From Acanthochlamys bracteata (lineage: Eukaryota; Streptophyta; Magnoliopsida; Pandanales; Velloziaceae), in assembly GCA_019914995.1 (NCBI GenBank), contig CM034135.1:4838501-4902500 (forward strand): 64,000 nucleotides of DNA, read 5' to 3'. Below, in pieces: positions 12,753 to 23,724 of this stretch. The first letter of the stretch is position 1. The number at the start of each line of letters is the position of its first letter. The notes below the pieces were generated by a model. The model saw nothing but the letters and a program-made list of their open reading frames with translations. It had not been told where the DNA came from and did not search any database. Position numbers and translations under genes: made by a program.

Positions 12753-12993
12753 GGTATATTTGAAAGTGCTTTTAAACATTTTTTTCTCTAAAACAAAAAA
12801 TGTTTTAATAATTTTTAAAAAATAAACTCTATTATTCTACCTCAAAAAAATAATTAGTAATAATAAATTATATTACGTAAATTAATTTTATATTTTTAAA
12901 AGTTTTGTAAATACTATAAAAAATTTATTGAAAAAAATGAAATAAAAACTTAGAATGAAAAAAAGTTAAAAAAAATAGCTAAACAACACCTAA
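12753..12993. repeat. AT-rich MITE, family A copy 3
   Basis: It starts GTATATTTGAAAGTGCTTTT and ends ATAGCTAAACAACACCT, with an A/T-only interior of the same kind as the other family A blocks. A further AT-rich stretch at about 13085-13340 has a similar texture but weaker termini and may be a relative. Confidence 0.4.
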
Positions 12994-13429
12994 ATCTATA
13001 TTAAAAGAACGTCCATATCAATAACATCTGCAAATACAAAAAAGACTACAGCAGAGGCCACAAAAGCACTACTTTCAATTAGAATGTGTTTCTAATGTTC
13101 GTAATTAAATTTCGCATAAATAAAAAATAAAAAATAAAATTTCTTAAAAAATAGATTATAAATGAAGTTCAATTTTATATTTCAATTATTTTTAAAAATA
13201 AATTAAAAATTAAAAATTAAAACTGTATTGAAAAATATGCAAATAAAAAAATTAGAACTAAAATTTATATATAAAACTTGTGTTTTCAATTTTTTATGCA
13301 AATACAACATATAAATTCTCCGAAACTCTAATTCGGGCGGAAGAAACTAGAATTTCAGACTATTAAAACGCCATTAGCCTTAGAAAATGTTTCAATTTTA
13401 TTTAGCCACTACGTGGAAACTAGCACTTC

Positions 13430-14854
13430 TCATGGGAATTTAAAACATGAATATGTAATGTACTTCACTGTTGAGAAGAACCACGACGAAGACATTAGAG
13501 AGCTATTTGATATTCCATCATCTCCCTTACCAACATCTCTAGAATCAACTAGAATCAAGACGACCATGGACGGAGCTGATTGGTCATGTTTACCTTTGCT
13601 TCCATTTGTAGCCTTCCCAAGATTTGCTCTGGCATCATTCTTCAAATTTGATCCAGTAAGGGGAATTGGATGAGTATAATATCTTCCCATATTTGATTTT
13701 CAGAATATCAGAAGATTGTGATGATATTTTCTCAGTAATGTTACTGGATAAAATTGATGGAACAATACTGCTTGGATTTGAAAAGGTTTGTCAGACATCA
13801 CACCCGAAACACTTCAGTGCGCATGCTCGAGCTTAAAAGTGGCCCTGCAAGAGGATTTTTGTGAGAGTAGTTTAACCTTTAAGCATGCTAGCAACTTACT
13901 GGCAGGTAAGTGGCAAATTTTACCTTCCGTGAATCAAAGGATACCAAAACAACGGTTTTTGTCATCTTGCTATAAATGCATGCATTACTTAAATTCCATA
14001 GATGCCAAATCAGATTTAGGGGATTGACATGTCTGCAGATAAGTTAAATTATCAAGAAATTTCTAGCCACCCTGCCTAAAGGATTGTTTAGTTGTAAGAA
14101 AGTGGGATGCAAGTCACTTTTTTCACGACAAAACTTCCCACTTTCAGAAGACTTGTAATGTTGCTGCCACTACCACTCACCTGCTGCTTCAATCAAGCAT
14201 TCTCAGCCATTACAAGCGACACCTGCAGTTGAGATCAGTAATTGTTGTTTGCATGGAATTTATCTTACTCTCCAATTCTTCAACATAAAGCTTCTTCCTT
14301 TCCCTTGACAGCTGCACTCACTCAGTTTCTTATCAACCTTGCTTCCTCTTCTCCTCTTCCTCAATCATTAGCTTCAACTGATTCCTCAACTTACAATCAG
14401 AAGCTACCGAAGATTTTTCTCCACCTTAGTAAACCTAGAATCCGGAGTAGAATTATTAGGGTTCATAACCAAATTGTATGCATTGCTCTTCCTCTTCCGC
14501 TGACAACCACCACCAGAGATGTCTACACCAGCAGTGACACCGGTTTCGGCAATTAATGATTACAGAGCAATCGCCGGAACTCTGGGGACAAGATGAATCG
14601 CCCGATCCATAACCGGAGGTCTGAGTAGAAGGAGAAGAAGGAGAAACGCCCGAGACTTCGCTGGAGTGTAGAGATTCCGGTGAGTCAACGCTGCGGAAGG
14701 CGATATGAGGAAATAATCTAATGGGAAATCATCAATTGAAATATCGAAGTTATCTAGATTGAAATCGAGACCGAGATCAAGATCAAAATCGAAATGTTCT
14801 TGTTGCTGTTAATGTTGTTTTCGTCGGGGAAGAAGAGGGATCGGGATCGAACAT
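13430..14854 (-). pseudogene. Decayed bZIP17/28/49-type membrane-tethered transcription factor
   Basis: Functional members are ER-anchored bZIP factors that are cleaved and move to the nucleus during ER or salt stress. Minus-strand remnants occur in the expected order across several frames. The N-terminal acidic region (LDLGLDFNLDNFDISIDD) lies at about 14720-14780. A Ser-rich block (DSPESLHSSEVSGVSPSSPS) follows. A broken basic region runs into RERKKLYVEELESKINSMQ near 14260-14340. Then come a zipper start near MAENA...LKQQ with a stop inside it, and an intron donor (CAG|GTGAGT) at about 14180. The C-terminal lumenal part is at 13430-13860 (GPLLSSSMRTEVF; PIPLTGSN; SMVVLILVD; VKYITYSC). There are multiple stops and frameshifts, and the region between zipper and lumenal domain, including the transmembrane segment, is mostly missing. 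Only about 300 bp separate parts that are normally some 350 codons apart. The position beside PPD6 and R3H matches Arabidopsis bZIP49. Confidence 0.87.
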
Positions 14855-15431
14855 GGCGGATTCCGCTATTAATTTCTTCCGTGCTTCGGTTGCAGGAGAA
14901 AATTTTGATCGTAGTTGACCTCAGAGAGAAATTCATATAAACACGGGTTCGGTCACCGCCGGGCAACGCGGCATCCTTCCAAGTGAAGGAAAACGTGCGC
15001 GTTTTGTAGAATTCAAATCCAAAAGTAGTTACTTATAGGCGAATGGGGCTATAGTAGGCCCGTTTATTGGGTATGTAATAATAAAAGGTTAAAAGCAAGA
15101 AATTGTTAACCGCGGTTTAGATCTGTTCCTAGATCTAGATTCCAGAACCAACTCGCGCCACAATATCGACAACAATTAACTATAACCAACCTTAAGGATA
15201 CCTCCACGAGACCAACTGAGGGATTATCGCAGCCATCCAATATTTTGTCTTGTCTTTTCATTCTTTGAATCCCACGATATTCTATTCTCCTGTTATACAT
15301 GAAATAGATAGACGGCCTGAAGACCTCTCTCGCCTTCGCTCTAGAGAGAGAGAGATTGAGAGAAGAAAGACAAGGAAACTACTGAAAAATTTTTAGAGAG
15401 CGAAGGCGAGAGGTGGGAATTCTCGCTGGTG
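14855..15431. promoter_or_regulatory. Divergent intergenic region between the bZIP pseudogene and R3H gene
   Basis: These 577 bp separate the minus-strand bZIP remnant from the plus-strand R3H gene and must contain the R3H promoter and 5' UTR. A GA-rich run (AGAGAGAGAGAG, about 15342-15353) sits about 80 bp before the R3H start codon, as is common in plant 5' leaders. No specific factor-binding site can be assigned. Confidence 0.4.
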
Positions 15432-18400
15432 ATGGAATCTCCGGTTAGCTTTCCGGCGGCTGGTGAAGGAGTAGAGAAGAATAGGGTGGAGGAACTTGTT
15501 GTCCTCGTTGACCCTTTCCTTCTCGAAGCCCTCGCCAATCCGCGCCACCGCCTCACTGGTTCGTGACGTCCTGAATCCTAGCTTGTCTATTCTTCTGCTT
15601 CATCTCAGTCTTTAGTCTTTGATTTGTTATCGGTTTTGTTCCGCTGCCATACCCAGATTTGATTTTTCTCTTGCAGCAGATTTACTAGTTTGTAGAGGCT
15701 TTTCTATTGGCATAATGATTCTGCTTGGTTGTTGATAGCCTCAGCTAGTTGGTTGCTGGACGGTGAGGATAGGGTTTGTACATTTTTGAGGATTTCTATG
15801 AATTCTTTTTTTTTTTTTTTTTTGGGGAGGGGAGGTGGGTGCGGGAGATTTCCTACAGGTCTTTGTAAGTCTCAGTTCATCTGAAATTTGATCGGTGCTG
15901 TCTGGTAGCTGCCAGACTGCAAGGAAGTGAATTTCTTAGGATGTAGTTTAAATGGTATGCGTAGAATTTTAGATTATTGTGAGCTGTATATCAGATTTGT
16001 ATGCATTTATGATATAGGATGTTTGTGATGGAGGATTTAGTTGAATTTACGCATGGTGGCTTTCTAACAACTAAAATGTGAATGGAGTAGATTTTGATAT
16101 CTAAGAAAGGAGTCCGACGGTGCTTACATAGACTAGTAACTGATAACTGATTGTGAGAAGCTCTTCCAGTTAGATTTGAATGTTCAAAAGAAGATTGGTG
16201 GTGGCATTTTTATACATATTGTGTACTTATATGGTGGCCACATTTTTATGGTTGATGTTGCTGATTTGCTCTAAGGCATTGAAAAAATTTGTAGCTGTTA
16301 GGTTCATGTGTAAAGTACTACATATTCTAGTTCATCAGTTTTTGAATGTCTTTGAACTTTTTCTAGTGCTTGTAATTTTTAACGTATCTTCAAATTCTAA
16401 GATGTCTTTACTTACGTGAAGCTAAGGAAGTGTCAACTTTAAAAATATGCGAATACCTCAGTCATAGCAGCAGATGAAGACCCAAACACTTAGCTTAGGT
16501 GGGGCGAAGTTATATACCAAAAAAACTAAAATAAAGAAAAAAAAAGAAACTCCGATTAATAAATTTTATAATTATGTTAAGTTGAAACTTAAAAAGCCTG
16601 CATTATCATGATCTTCCTAATATAACTGTGTTGGAGTATCCTCTGATTTTTATGAAACTTATTTAAAAGGTGTTCCAGACTAACGGGCAAGAGGAGACTG
16701 AGGCACCATTTCCATGTGTCATGAGGAGCCTGCTGCACAATATAGGATGTATTTATGTTGTATATGTACGTAACATAGTGCGTATATGTAAGTGTACATC
16801 TATTTGTAGGAAATTGAATAACAATCTAAAAGATTGTGTTGCATATCTTAGGTTAAGATATCTGTCACAACTAAAGAAACTATAAATTTACTTCAACCAA
16901 CAAAGAAAAAAGAATTACTTTGTGTTGTAAAACTATAAATATATGTAAAGACAATGAGGTATTAATTTATTTGGTGGAAGGAATAAAGAGAAAAAGAAAG
17001 GTGAGAGGATGTGGTTTTGAACGTCCAACCTCAAACTTAATGGACATACCGAAGTGAAACCACTAGACACGATTGAGTAAAAGCTTAGAAGTTCAGCTTT
17101 TGTCTTTCTCAACATATACATTTGATAGTCTATCGCCTTTGTATCACAGCTGAGCTTTCTGCATGCCAAAATTCTACTGTTAAGGGACATTGTGGTCTTG
17201 GTTCGGCTTAAGCTTGGTTAGATATGAATGTTCAGATCCATCACACTGACATTTTCTCAAATGTGACATCCCAACTTAAAAAAAGTTGAGGGCATTTTTT
17301 GGCCTTGATTAATAGCATAACTTTTCTTGGCATTATGTGGTTATGAGGTATATTATCTTATGACTACGGACTTTCTTTCACATGGTAATTTTGAATAAAA
17401 AATCATACTATTGCATTTAACCCCTGACTAAGCATTGAAGATATCTCAGTGGAGACGAAACAAAGGAAGGTTTACGTGGGTCACTGGAGCTGGATTACCT
17501 TTGTCATTGAGTGTTGTGAGTCATTTATATCACATTCTGCACTCTGGAATGCATCTTTCGCGATAGATATAAGATGCTTAAAAAAGATTGGATAATCATA
17601 GGTTCATGTTGATTTTTCTTTAAAAGAAAAGCGCCAACCTGTACTTACAGTTTTGAGTTAAAATGGGCTTTCCTATTCAAAAAAGTCCAGGTTCGACCTC
17701 TCTAGATTGGTCCCTCTATTTGCACATTGTGACTTGAAGTTTTGGTTATCGGCTAAGGATGAGCATACCTAAATCGTCGTCACTGTCTTGTAAGAACCTT
17801 CATGCCAATATGCTCACTCATAATATAGGTTCATGTCGTTTTTCTAAAACAGAAAGGCACCAAGGGGTCCTTACAGTTTGAGATAGAGCATGCTATTCAT
17901 AGTGTTAAGTCTCCTTTTCCTATTCAAAAAACCTCTGCTTCAGCATTTCCAGGTTATTCCTTGCTTGCAGCATCTTGGTGACTTTAACTTTTAGTTACTG
18001 TTTTAAGGATGAGCTTTCCTTGGATCATGGCAACTGTCGTGTATGGACCACTGTGCTTATATCTTGTGTATTACCCCCATGCCATTGAATTAATTTTGAA
18101 GATGCTCTACTTTAAGTTCCATATGTGTATTTTAAAGCTTCCGAAGTGACGACCTTTGGTAGGATAATAGGCCATATATGTGCTTTTTCAACATTGCTTT
18201 AGATTGGTCTCTTAGCTTACTTCATGATTATATGGAATTCACAAGATGATCATTCGTGATTATCTCAGAATGTATGTTAGAGGTGTATTAGTATCATCTG
18301 TGATGATTCAACACCTTAGTCTGCAATAAAGTGGTGACAATTTCTGACGTGACTGATTAGCTTATCAGATAGTTGTTTACCAACTTATCATTGGTAAGTG

Positions 18401-20673
18401 AATGATATAGGCTGCTATTACCAATGTATCAACCATTGCTTTAGCAATGGAATTCAACTTTCTGCCGTAATGGTTACATTAGATTTGTTCTTGTTTGGGT
18501 TATTCCACTTGGTTTTATTTTTGGGTCTAGTTTTATCTTGATTTAGCTGTAAAGAAAGCTTTCTTTAGTTATTGATCTTTCATCCATTGATCAATCAAGT
18601 GTCATGGATTTCTGTGATTTTGGCTATTACTTCTTGAACTGTTCATGCATAATTCCATTCTGAGGATTTTGGAAACTTAGCAACAGGAAGTAATATTCCT
18701 TCTTATTGAATTATTCATTTTTAATTGAGACCTTTTAATCACCCTTTTTTCCTGGTTGTGAGAAGTGAGAGAGGAAACCATGAAACTCGTGTGGAGTTTG
18801 ATTACAAACTATTGGAAATTACTATACTATTTCTAATTTCTTCTTGTCTATTCTATCTTTTTGACTTAGATATTTAGGCATGAGAAGGTAACTGAAATGA
18901 TAAGGTACCTCTGAGAGTATTATAGATGGAAGTAGGCTGCACATAGGCTGATATTTTGAGTACATGCCTTTTGAATTAGCTGAAAAAAAAAAGATTTGGA
19001 AGAAAAGAAAACGGAAGGAAGTTTAGTAGACGTATTTGGAAAGAAGTGGATGGAAATTGGTGGCCTTTGGAATGACGGAGGAATTTAGAAGATTTTTTTA
19101 AGTAAGGAGAGGTTGTGGCCTTGTGGAAGTGAGGCAGTTAATCATCATGTGAGCATCAGTGGTGGAAGTGTGTAGGTAACTAAAGCCGTGAGCTGCCAGT
19201 TTAGGTTTTCGTTGGAGCTACTTCCCAGTTGTCATACTTCTTTTTTCTCTTTTAGTTTTAGTTAGAAGGGTATTTCTAGCAAATGGATATTGTTGTTGTA
19301 GTTGTTATTTTGTGTTTCCAGCAAATGGATGAGGTATTTTTATCATCTTGAACTCACTACAGTCAATATGAAAGTAAAAGATGCTGAAAGGCACATTCTC
19401 TTGCGACTTCATGATAAGATGTTCTTGTTTTCTCGTTTGTCTTTTGAAATTTGATTTTTACTGATATACTAATTTTCTCAATCCTATCTCAAATTCAGTT
19501 CTGCGAATGGAGTTGGATATCCAGAGGTTTATTCAGAATCCCAGTCAGCAACAATTTGAATTTCAGTTTTTTTCAACTTCTTATCTTAGGTGTGCTGCAC
19601 ATCGTGTTGCTCAATATTATGGTTTACAAACTATGTCACTAGACTCTTTGGGAGATGGTACAGGTAGCAGAATAGTCGTCAGGAAAACCCTAGATAGTAG
19701 ATTTCCTCCATTGCGCTTATCAGATATACCTGCAAAAGAAACTGAGGGTGAGAAGACTGAGAAAGTTAAAATAGCTATACGCCAAAGGCCAAACAAAACT
19801 GGATCAGGTGAATTAAATGGACAGAATTCAAAAAAAAGCCCGTCAAGAACCGTTGAGGAGAGGGAAGAGGAGTATGAGAAAGCTAGAGCTCGAATATTTA
19901 GTGGTTCAAACGGTCCAGAAGTGCAAGGTCCACTGTCAACATTACCTCAGAATGAAAGGAGTGTGTGTTCAAACAGAGATGAGCAGGAATCATTTGGTTT
20001 TGTTGTTGAGGAGGTTGGCGTAAAAGATGGTGTGGGTAGGGTTGCTATATTTAGAGATAGGGTAAAGGACCGAAATGATCCAGATTATGACAGAAGTTAT
20101 GACAGGTATGGGTTCTTTAAACATTGTTTCCAGTTGAATATGCACAGTAGTTCTTATGGTTGCCTCTTGTATTTTGTGCAGATATGCCAAAGGGTTGTTT
20201 ACAGTTGAATATGCACAGTAATTCTTATGGTTGCCTCTTGTATTTTGTGCAGATATGCCAAAGGGTTTGTTGCCAACAGGAACTATAATTTGGAGGCATG
20301 TGCTCCTCTACCGGTTCCTTTCTTCCAGTATGATGCAGGGTTGTCTCAGTTGGGTCAACTGCCAAGAACACAGCTGCCCTTAAGTTACAGGTCTCTGAAC
20401 ACGCATGGCACTGCTTTTGGTGGCTTTGGATGCCATGAGACTCCCAGAGATCCTTTATACATGCAATGGCCTACTCCTACAATTATGTATGCACAGTCAT
20501 ATGAACATCTTAGGCATGCTTCGTTTCAGGCAAGTGTTTGTGAATTTTTTGTCTGAACTTCACTGATCTGTAGCAAGGTCTTTTTAAATAATTGGCTTTT
20601 TTTTTATGTTTAGGCTATGCAGACTCCATTTTATCAGCAACCGCTGAGTTTTGATCGATCGCAATATTACTAG
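15432..20673 (+). CDS. R3H-SUZ domain RNA-binding protein, four exons
   Basis: A single-stranded nucleic-acid-binding protein with an R3H domain followed by a SUZ domain, a pairing found in RNA-binding regulators. Exons: 15432-15558 (donor CTG|GTTCGT), 19499-20105 (donor CAG|GTATGG), 20253-20529 (donor CAG|GCAAGT) and 20614-20673. The phases fit and give about 356 residues. R3H lies at about residues 40-90 with the defining R73-x3-H77 (YLRCAAHRVAQYYGL). SUZ lies at about 105-178, ending SRTVEEREEEYEKARARIF. The tail is rich in Pro, Gln and aromatic residues (FYQQPLSFDRSQYY). Intron 1 is about 3.9 kb, unusually long. The last intron uses a GC donor. Intron 2 has a duplicated acceptor (see 20131-20272). 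The family sits beside bZIP17/28/49 genes in Arabidopsis (At2g40960, At3g10770, At3g56680, from memory). Confidence 0.88.
20131..20272 (+). repeat. 71-bp tandem duplication of the R3H intron 2 acceptor
   Basis: 20131-20201 and 20202-20272 are near-identical. Each copy contains the pyrimidine-rich tract, TTTTGTGCAG and the first bases of exon 3 (ATATGCCAAAGGG). Acceptors therefore exist at 20181 and 20252. Only the second leads into the full exon 3 frame. Use of the first adds 71 nt and reaches an in-frame TAA within 13 codons. Confidence 0.93.
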
Positions 20674-20937
20674 GACACAAGAAAATGTTGTGCCTCAAAA
20701 TACTATCCGAAGTATTATTAGAAGCTTTATGTTGTATTCAAGACCTTGTTGTTTGTCTTTTTCGGTTTACTTCTATGAGAACTTGCTTGTAGGAACTGTA
20801 TGGCTTTAATGGGCACACCTTTTAATCCCTGATGTTACTTTTCTTAGTCCTGCTCGGATGTGACTGCATTTGAGGTTTGATTCTTGGAGGCTGTCTTCTT
20901 ATTTCAACTCTATGAAATAGTCAATGGGGTTTAAAGT

Positions 20938-21789
20938 ATAGTTGGCAGACCCGGACCGATCCGTTCAGGTCGATTCGGGAACCGTCGACCCGGACGGTAA
21001 ACCGGTTCGGGTTTGCAAAAAGATTGTTTATGCAATCGATTCATTTTGATCCGTTCCGATCCGGTCGATCCGCCCGTCCGGGTCGGCCGGATTAATTTTT
21101 TTTAAAAAAAATTGATTAAAAAAATTTTAAAATTAATAAAAAAATTTTAAAAATTAATTAAAAAATTTTAAAAATTAATTAAAAAATTTTAAATTGATGA
21201 TATATTTAATACAAAAATAATTATTAATAGTTTTATGTTGAAAAATGATATGTAGTTTAAATTTTGTATTTGGATATGATAATGTAAAAATATAATTGCT
21301 TATGTTTTATTTGTAAATATCAATTATTAGTGACTTTTAAATTTTTATATTGTAAAATATTTAGAATCAAATATATATACCTAACAACATTTGTTATATC
21401 TCTTTTATGATTTCTCTATTTTATAATTTTATTTTTTTCTAATCTCCTAATTTATTTAAATATTTATTATTATAAATTTTAGTTGTTATTAACTTATTAT
21501 TATTATTGGTGGTGGTAATATTTTAATTTTCGCTGTGATTATTATTGCTGTTGTTGTTGATAGTAATGTTATAATAAAAATATTTTAATTTTTTGCTATG
21601 ATTACTATTGCTATTATTTTTGGTAATATTATTGATAATAGATTTTTTACTGTAATTATTATTATATTAATTAAAAATATTTTAATATTATTGACCCGAC
21701 GGTTCGATCGGTTGACCCGACGGTTCGACCCATGAACCGTGACCCGGACAATTTTCCGGTTCGATGTCCGGTCCGGTTCTTACAACTAT
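20938..21789 (+). mobile_element. MULE-type MITE, family B copy 1
   Basis: An 852-bp element with inverted ends: ATAGTTGGCAGACCCGGACC on the left and GGTCCGGTTCTTACAACTAT on the right. It is flanked by perfect 10-bp direct repeats GGTTTAAAGT (20928-20937 and 21790-21799). A 9-11 bp target duplication is typical of Mutator-like elements. Subterminal regions are GC-rich (CCGGACGG, GACCCGACGGTTCG) and the middle is AT-rich with TTATTATTATT runs. No transposase frame. A homologous copy in the opposite orientation lies at 38103-38905. Confidence 0.85.
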
Positions 21790-21822
21790 GGTTTAAAGTT
21801 CTCTAATTATCACTCAGAGAAT

Positions 21823-22365
21823 TGATGTTGATATAGTTGGCAAATCGAATTTATGAATTATCCGTATAATGATTGATTCAAAATCGTTCAATCTTAATTT
21901 GATCAATTTAATTTTACAGATCAGAAATTATTAATTTTATTTAATATATTTAATAATTAGATGATATTAAATAATTAATATTGTTAAAATAAAATTAAAA
22001 AAATTAATTTCTAACAATATAATATATAAAAATATTTATTACATATATCTAAAAAATATTAATTTTGATAAAATCTATTAATTAAGTAAAAGATTAAGTA
22101 AACTAGGATAAGTTAAAAAAATATATCTACAAATTAAATTAAAATTTTATATAATTATTCTAAATATTTTCTAATTATTAAGTAATATATATTATATAAA
22201 TAGTTATATAGATTAGACGGATCAATTTTGGATCAATTTGGAATTCGATCCAAACTCGTTTAAATTTTTAGGTTGATCCGAAATTGAGTCGAATCTGATT
22301 AAAGTTTGATCGAACTAAATTTTTTGATCGATTTTGGATCGGTTCACAAAAATTGCCACCTTTAA
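21823..22365. repeat. Non-autonomous element ending in AATTGCCACC
   Basis: An AT-rich segment. Its right part is rich in GATCGATTTTGGATCGG motifs, mirrored by GATTGATTCAAAATCG on the left. It ends AAAAATTGCCACC, similar to the end of the element at 7560-8340. It probably belongs to the same broad class. Boundaries are approximate and it has no coding capacity. Confidence 0.4.
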
Positions 22366-23206
22366 GATTAGTTACATGTTTTGTGAACTATTAAGGGATG
22401 TGTTGGTGTTCCAATAGGAACATCGATAATTCATTGATTGATGGTGCTTATTCATAATAGTTAGTACTAGATAGAAGACTTGCCACTATGGCATTTGTTT
22501 TTAGAGTTGTGCGTCATAACCGTATGCACTTTTGAGCATTCATACCTATTCCAGCAATGAACATCCAATTTATACTAATTTTCGTTATTCACGCAGGAGC
22601 ACTGGGTTCTTTGTTTAGGCATTTTTTTTTGCAAAAGGTGCTTTCTTGTGATCTCTTTATCCTATAACCTGAAAGCTATCATATTTTCCCATAAATTAGC
22701 AAGCATGAACATGGATTTAGAAGTTCAATGATTTCGTCTAGTTGTAATAATTTTTCCTATGATGATTGAATCAGAAGATGGAATCAGAATAACTCAACAA
22801 AATCTCCTCCTCTTCTCATCTATCTATTCTGGATATTCTAACAAAATTTTGCTTTCGTCAATTTCATGGCTGACCAATAGACTTCTTCTCATCAGAAAAT
22901 CTATTCGAAGTGATTCATAACTTTCACTATTTTCTGATGCACCAATTCTGATCCACAGACACAACACAGTAATCTTCGAGCAAGCAATCAATCAAATGAA
23001 GACGCCCCTGAACTACTTCATCAGTCATCACGTCACCTTCAAATAAATCTCTCAATGCTAGTCCGTACGTTCGTCCATCCATTTATAAAATTATAAACGA
23101 AAACCGAAGCCATGACAATTACAATCTCTTAAACAACAACGATCTTGTGAGTCGTAAATCATGTATCTATCAAGCTTGTGCTGTTATTAAAAAAAAAAAT
23201 AGAGGA
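22366..23206. other. Intergenic region
   Basis: No gene, RNA gene or clear repeat is visible between the element above and the AT-rich MITE that precedes the GARP gene. Confidence 0.5.
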
Positions 23207-23420
23207 CGTTTATGAGTATTTTTGAAATAGAATTTTTCTGAAATAAAAAATATATTTTTTGAAAAATAAGCTATACTATTTTTGCTTCTAAAATATAATA
23301 AAAATATATAATAAAAAAATTTCATTACGTGAAATTTTTCTATACTTTCTAAATTTTTAAATAAAACTTTTAAATATTTATAAAAAATAGATTAAAAAAT
23401 GTAAGATAAAAGATTATAAA
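23207..23420. repeat. AT-rich MITE, family A copy 4
   Basis: About 210 bp of A/T-rich sequence beginning GTTTATGAGTATTTTTGAAA, resembling the other family A blocks. It lies about 300 bp upstream of the GARP transcription factor start codon, inside its likely promoter. Confidence 0.35.
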
Positions 23421-23724
23421 ATTATTTTCGTGGTAAATAACGCACCCACAATAGTCTAGAGAAAAAAAAAAGACATACAGCAGTAACATTTTGCAACGGA
23501 AGGAAAACACATAAAAACAAAACGGGCCTGAAAAAGATTGAAAGCATAAAAAAACGGAGCACAGGACAACAATAACAGCACAACACCAAGACCAACAACG
23601 CTACAAAATAGTTAGTAAAATAGAGGAGATCCACCTCGGACACCTCCCTCTTCACAAAATCATTCATTCTTTCTGTAGTTCTCCTTCCTCTTCTCTCTCG
23701 CTTCTTGAGAAGGAGGAAAGAAAG

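Noticed and set aside
13413-13673. Plus-strand 86-codon open frame
   Set aside because: Antisense to the conserved lumenal C-terminus of the bZIP pseudogene.
14242-14556. Plus-strand 104-codon open frame
   Set aside because: It lies antisense to the bZIP pseudogene basic-zipper region, which explains the sequence better.
19817-20023. Second plus-strand frame inside the R3H gene
   Set aside because: It overlaps the SUZ-coding exon in another phase; no separate gene is supported.
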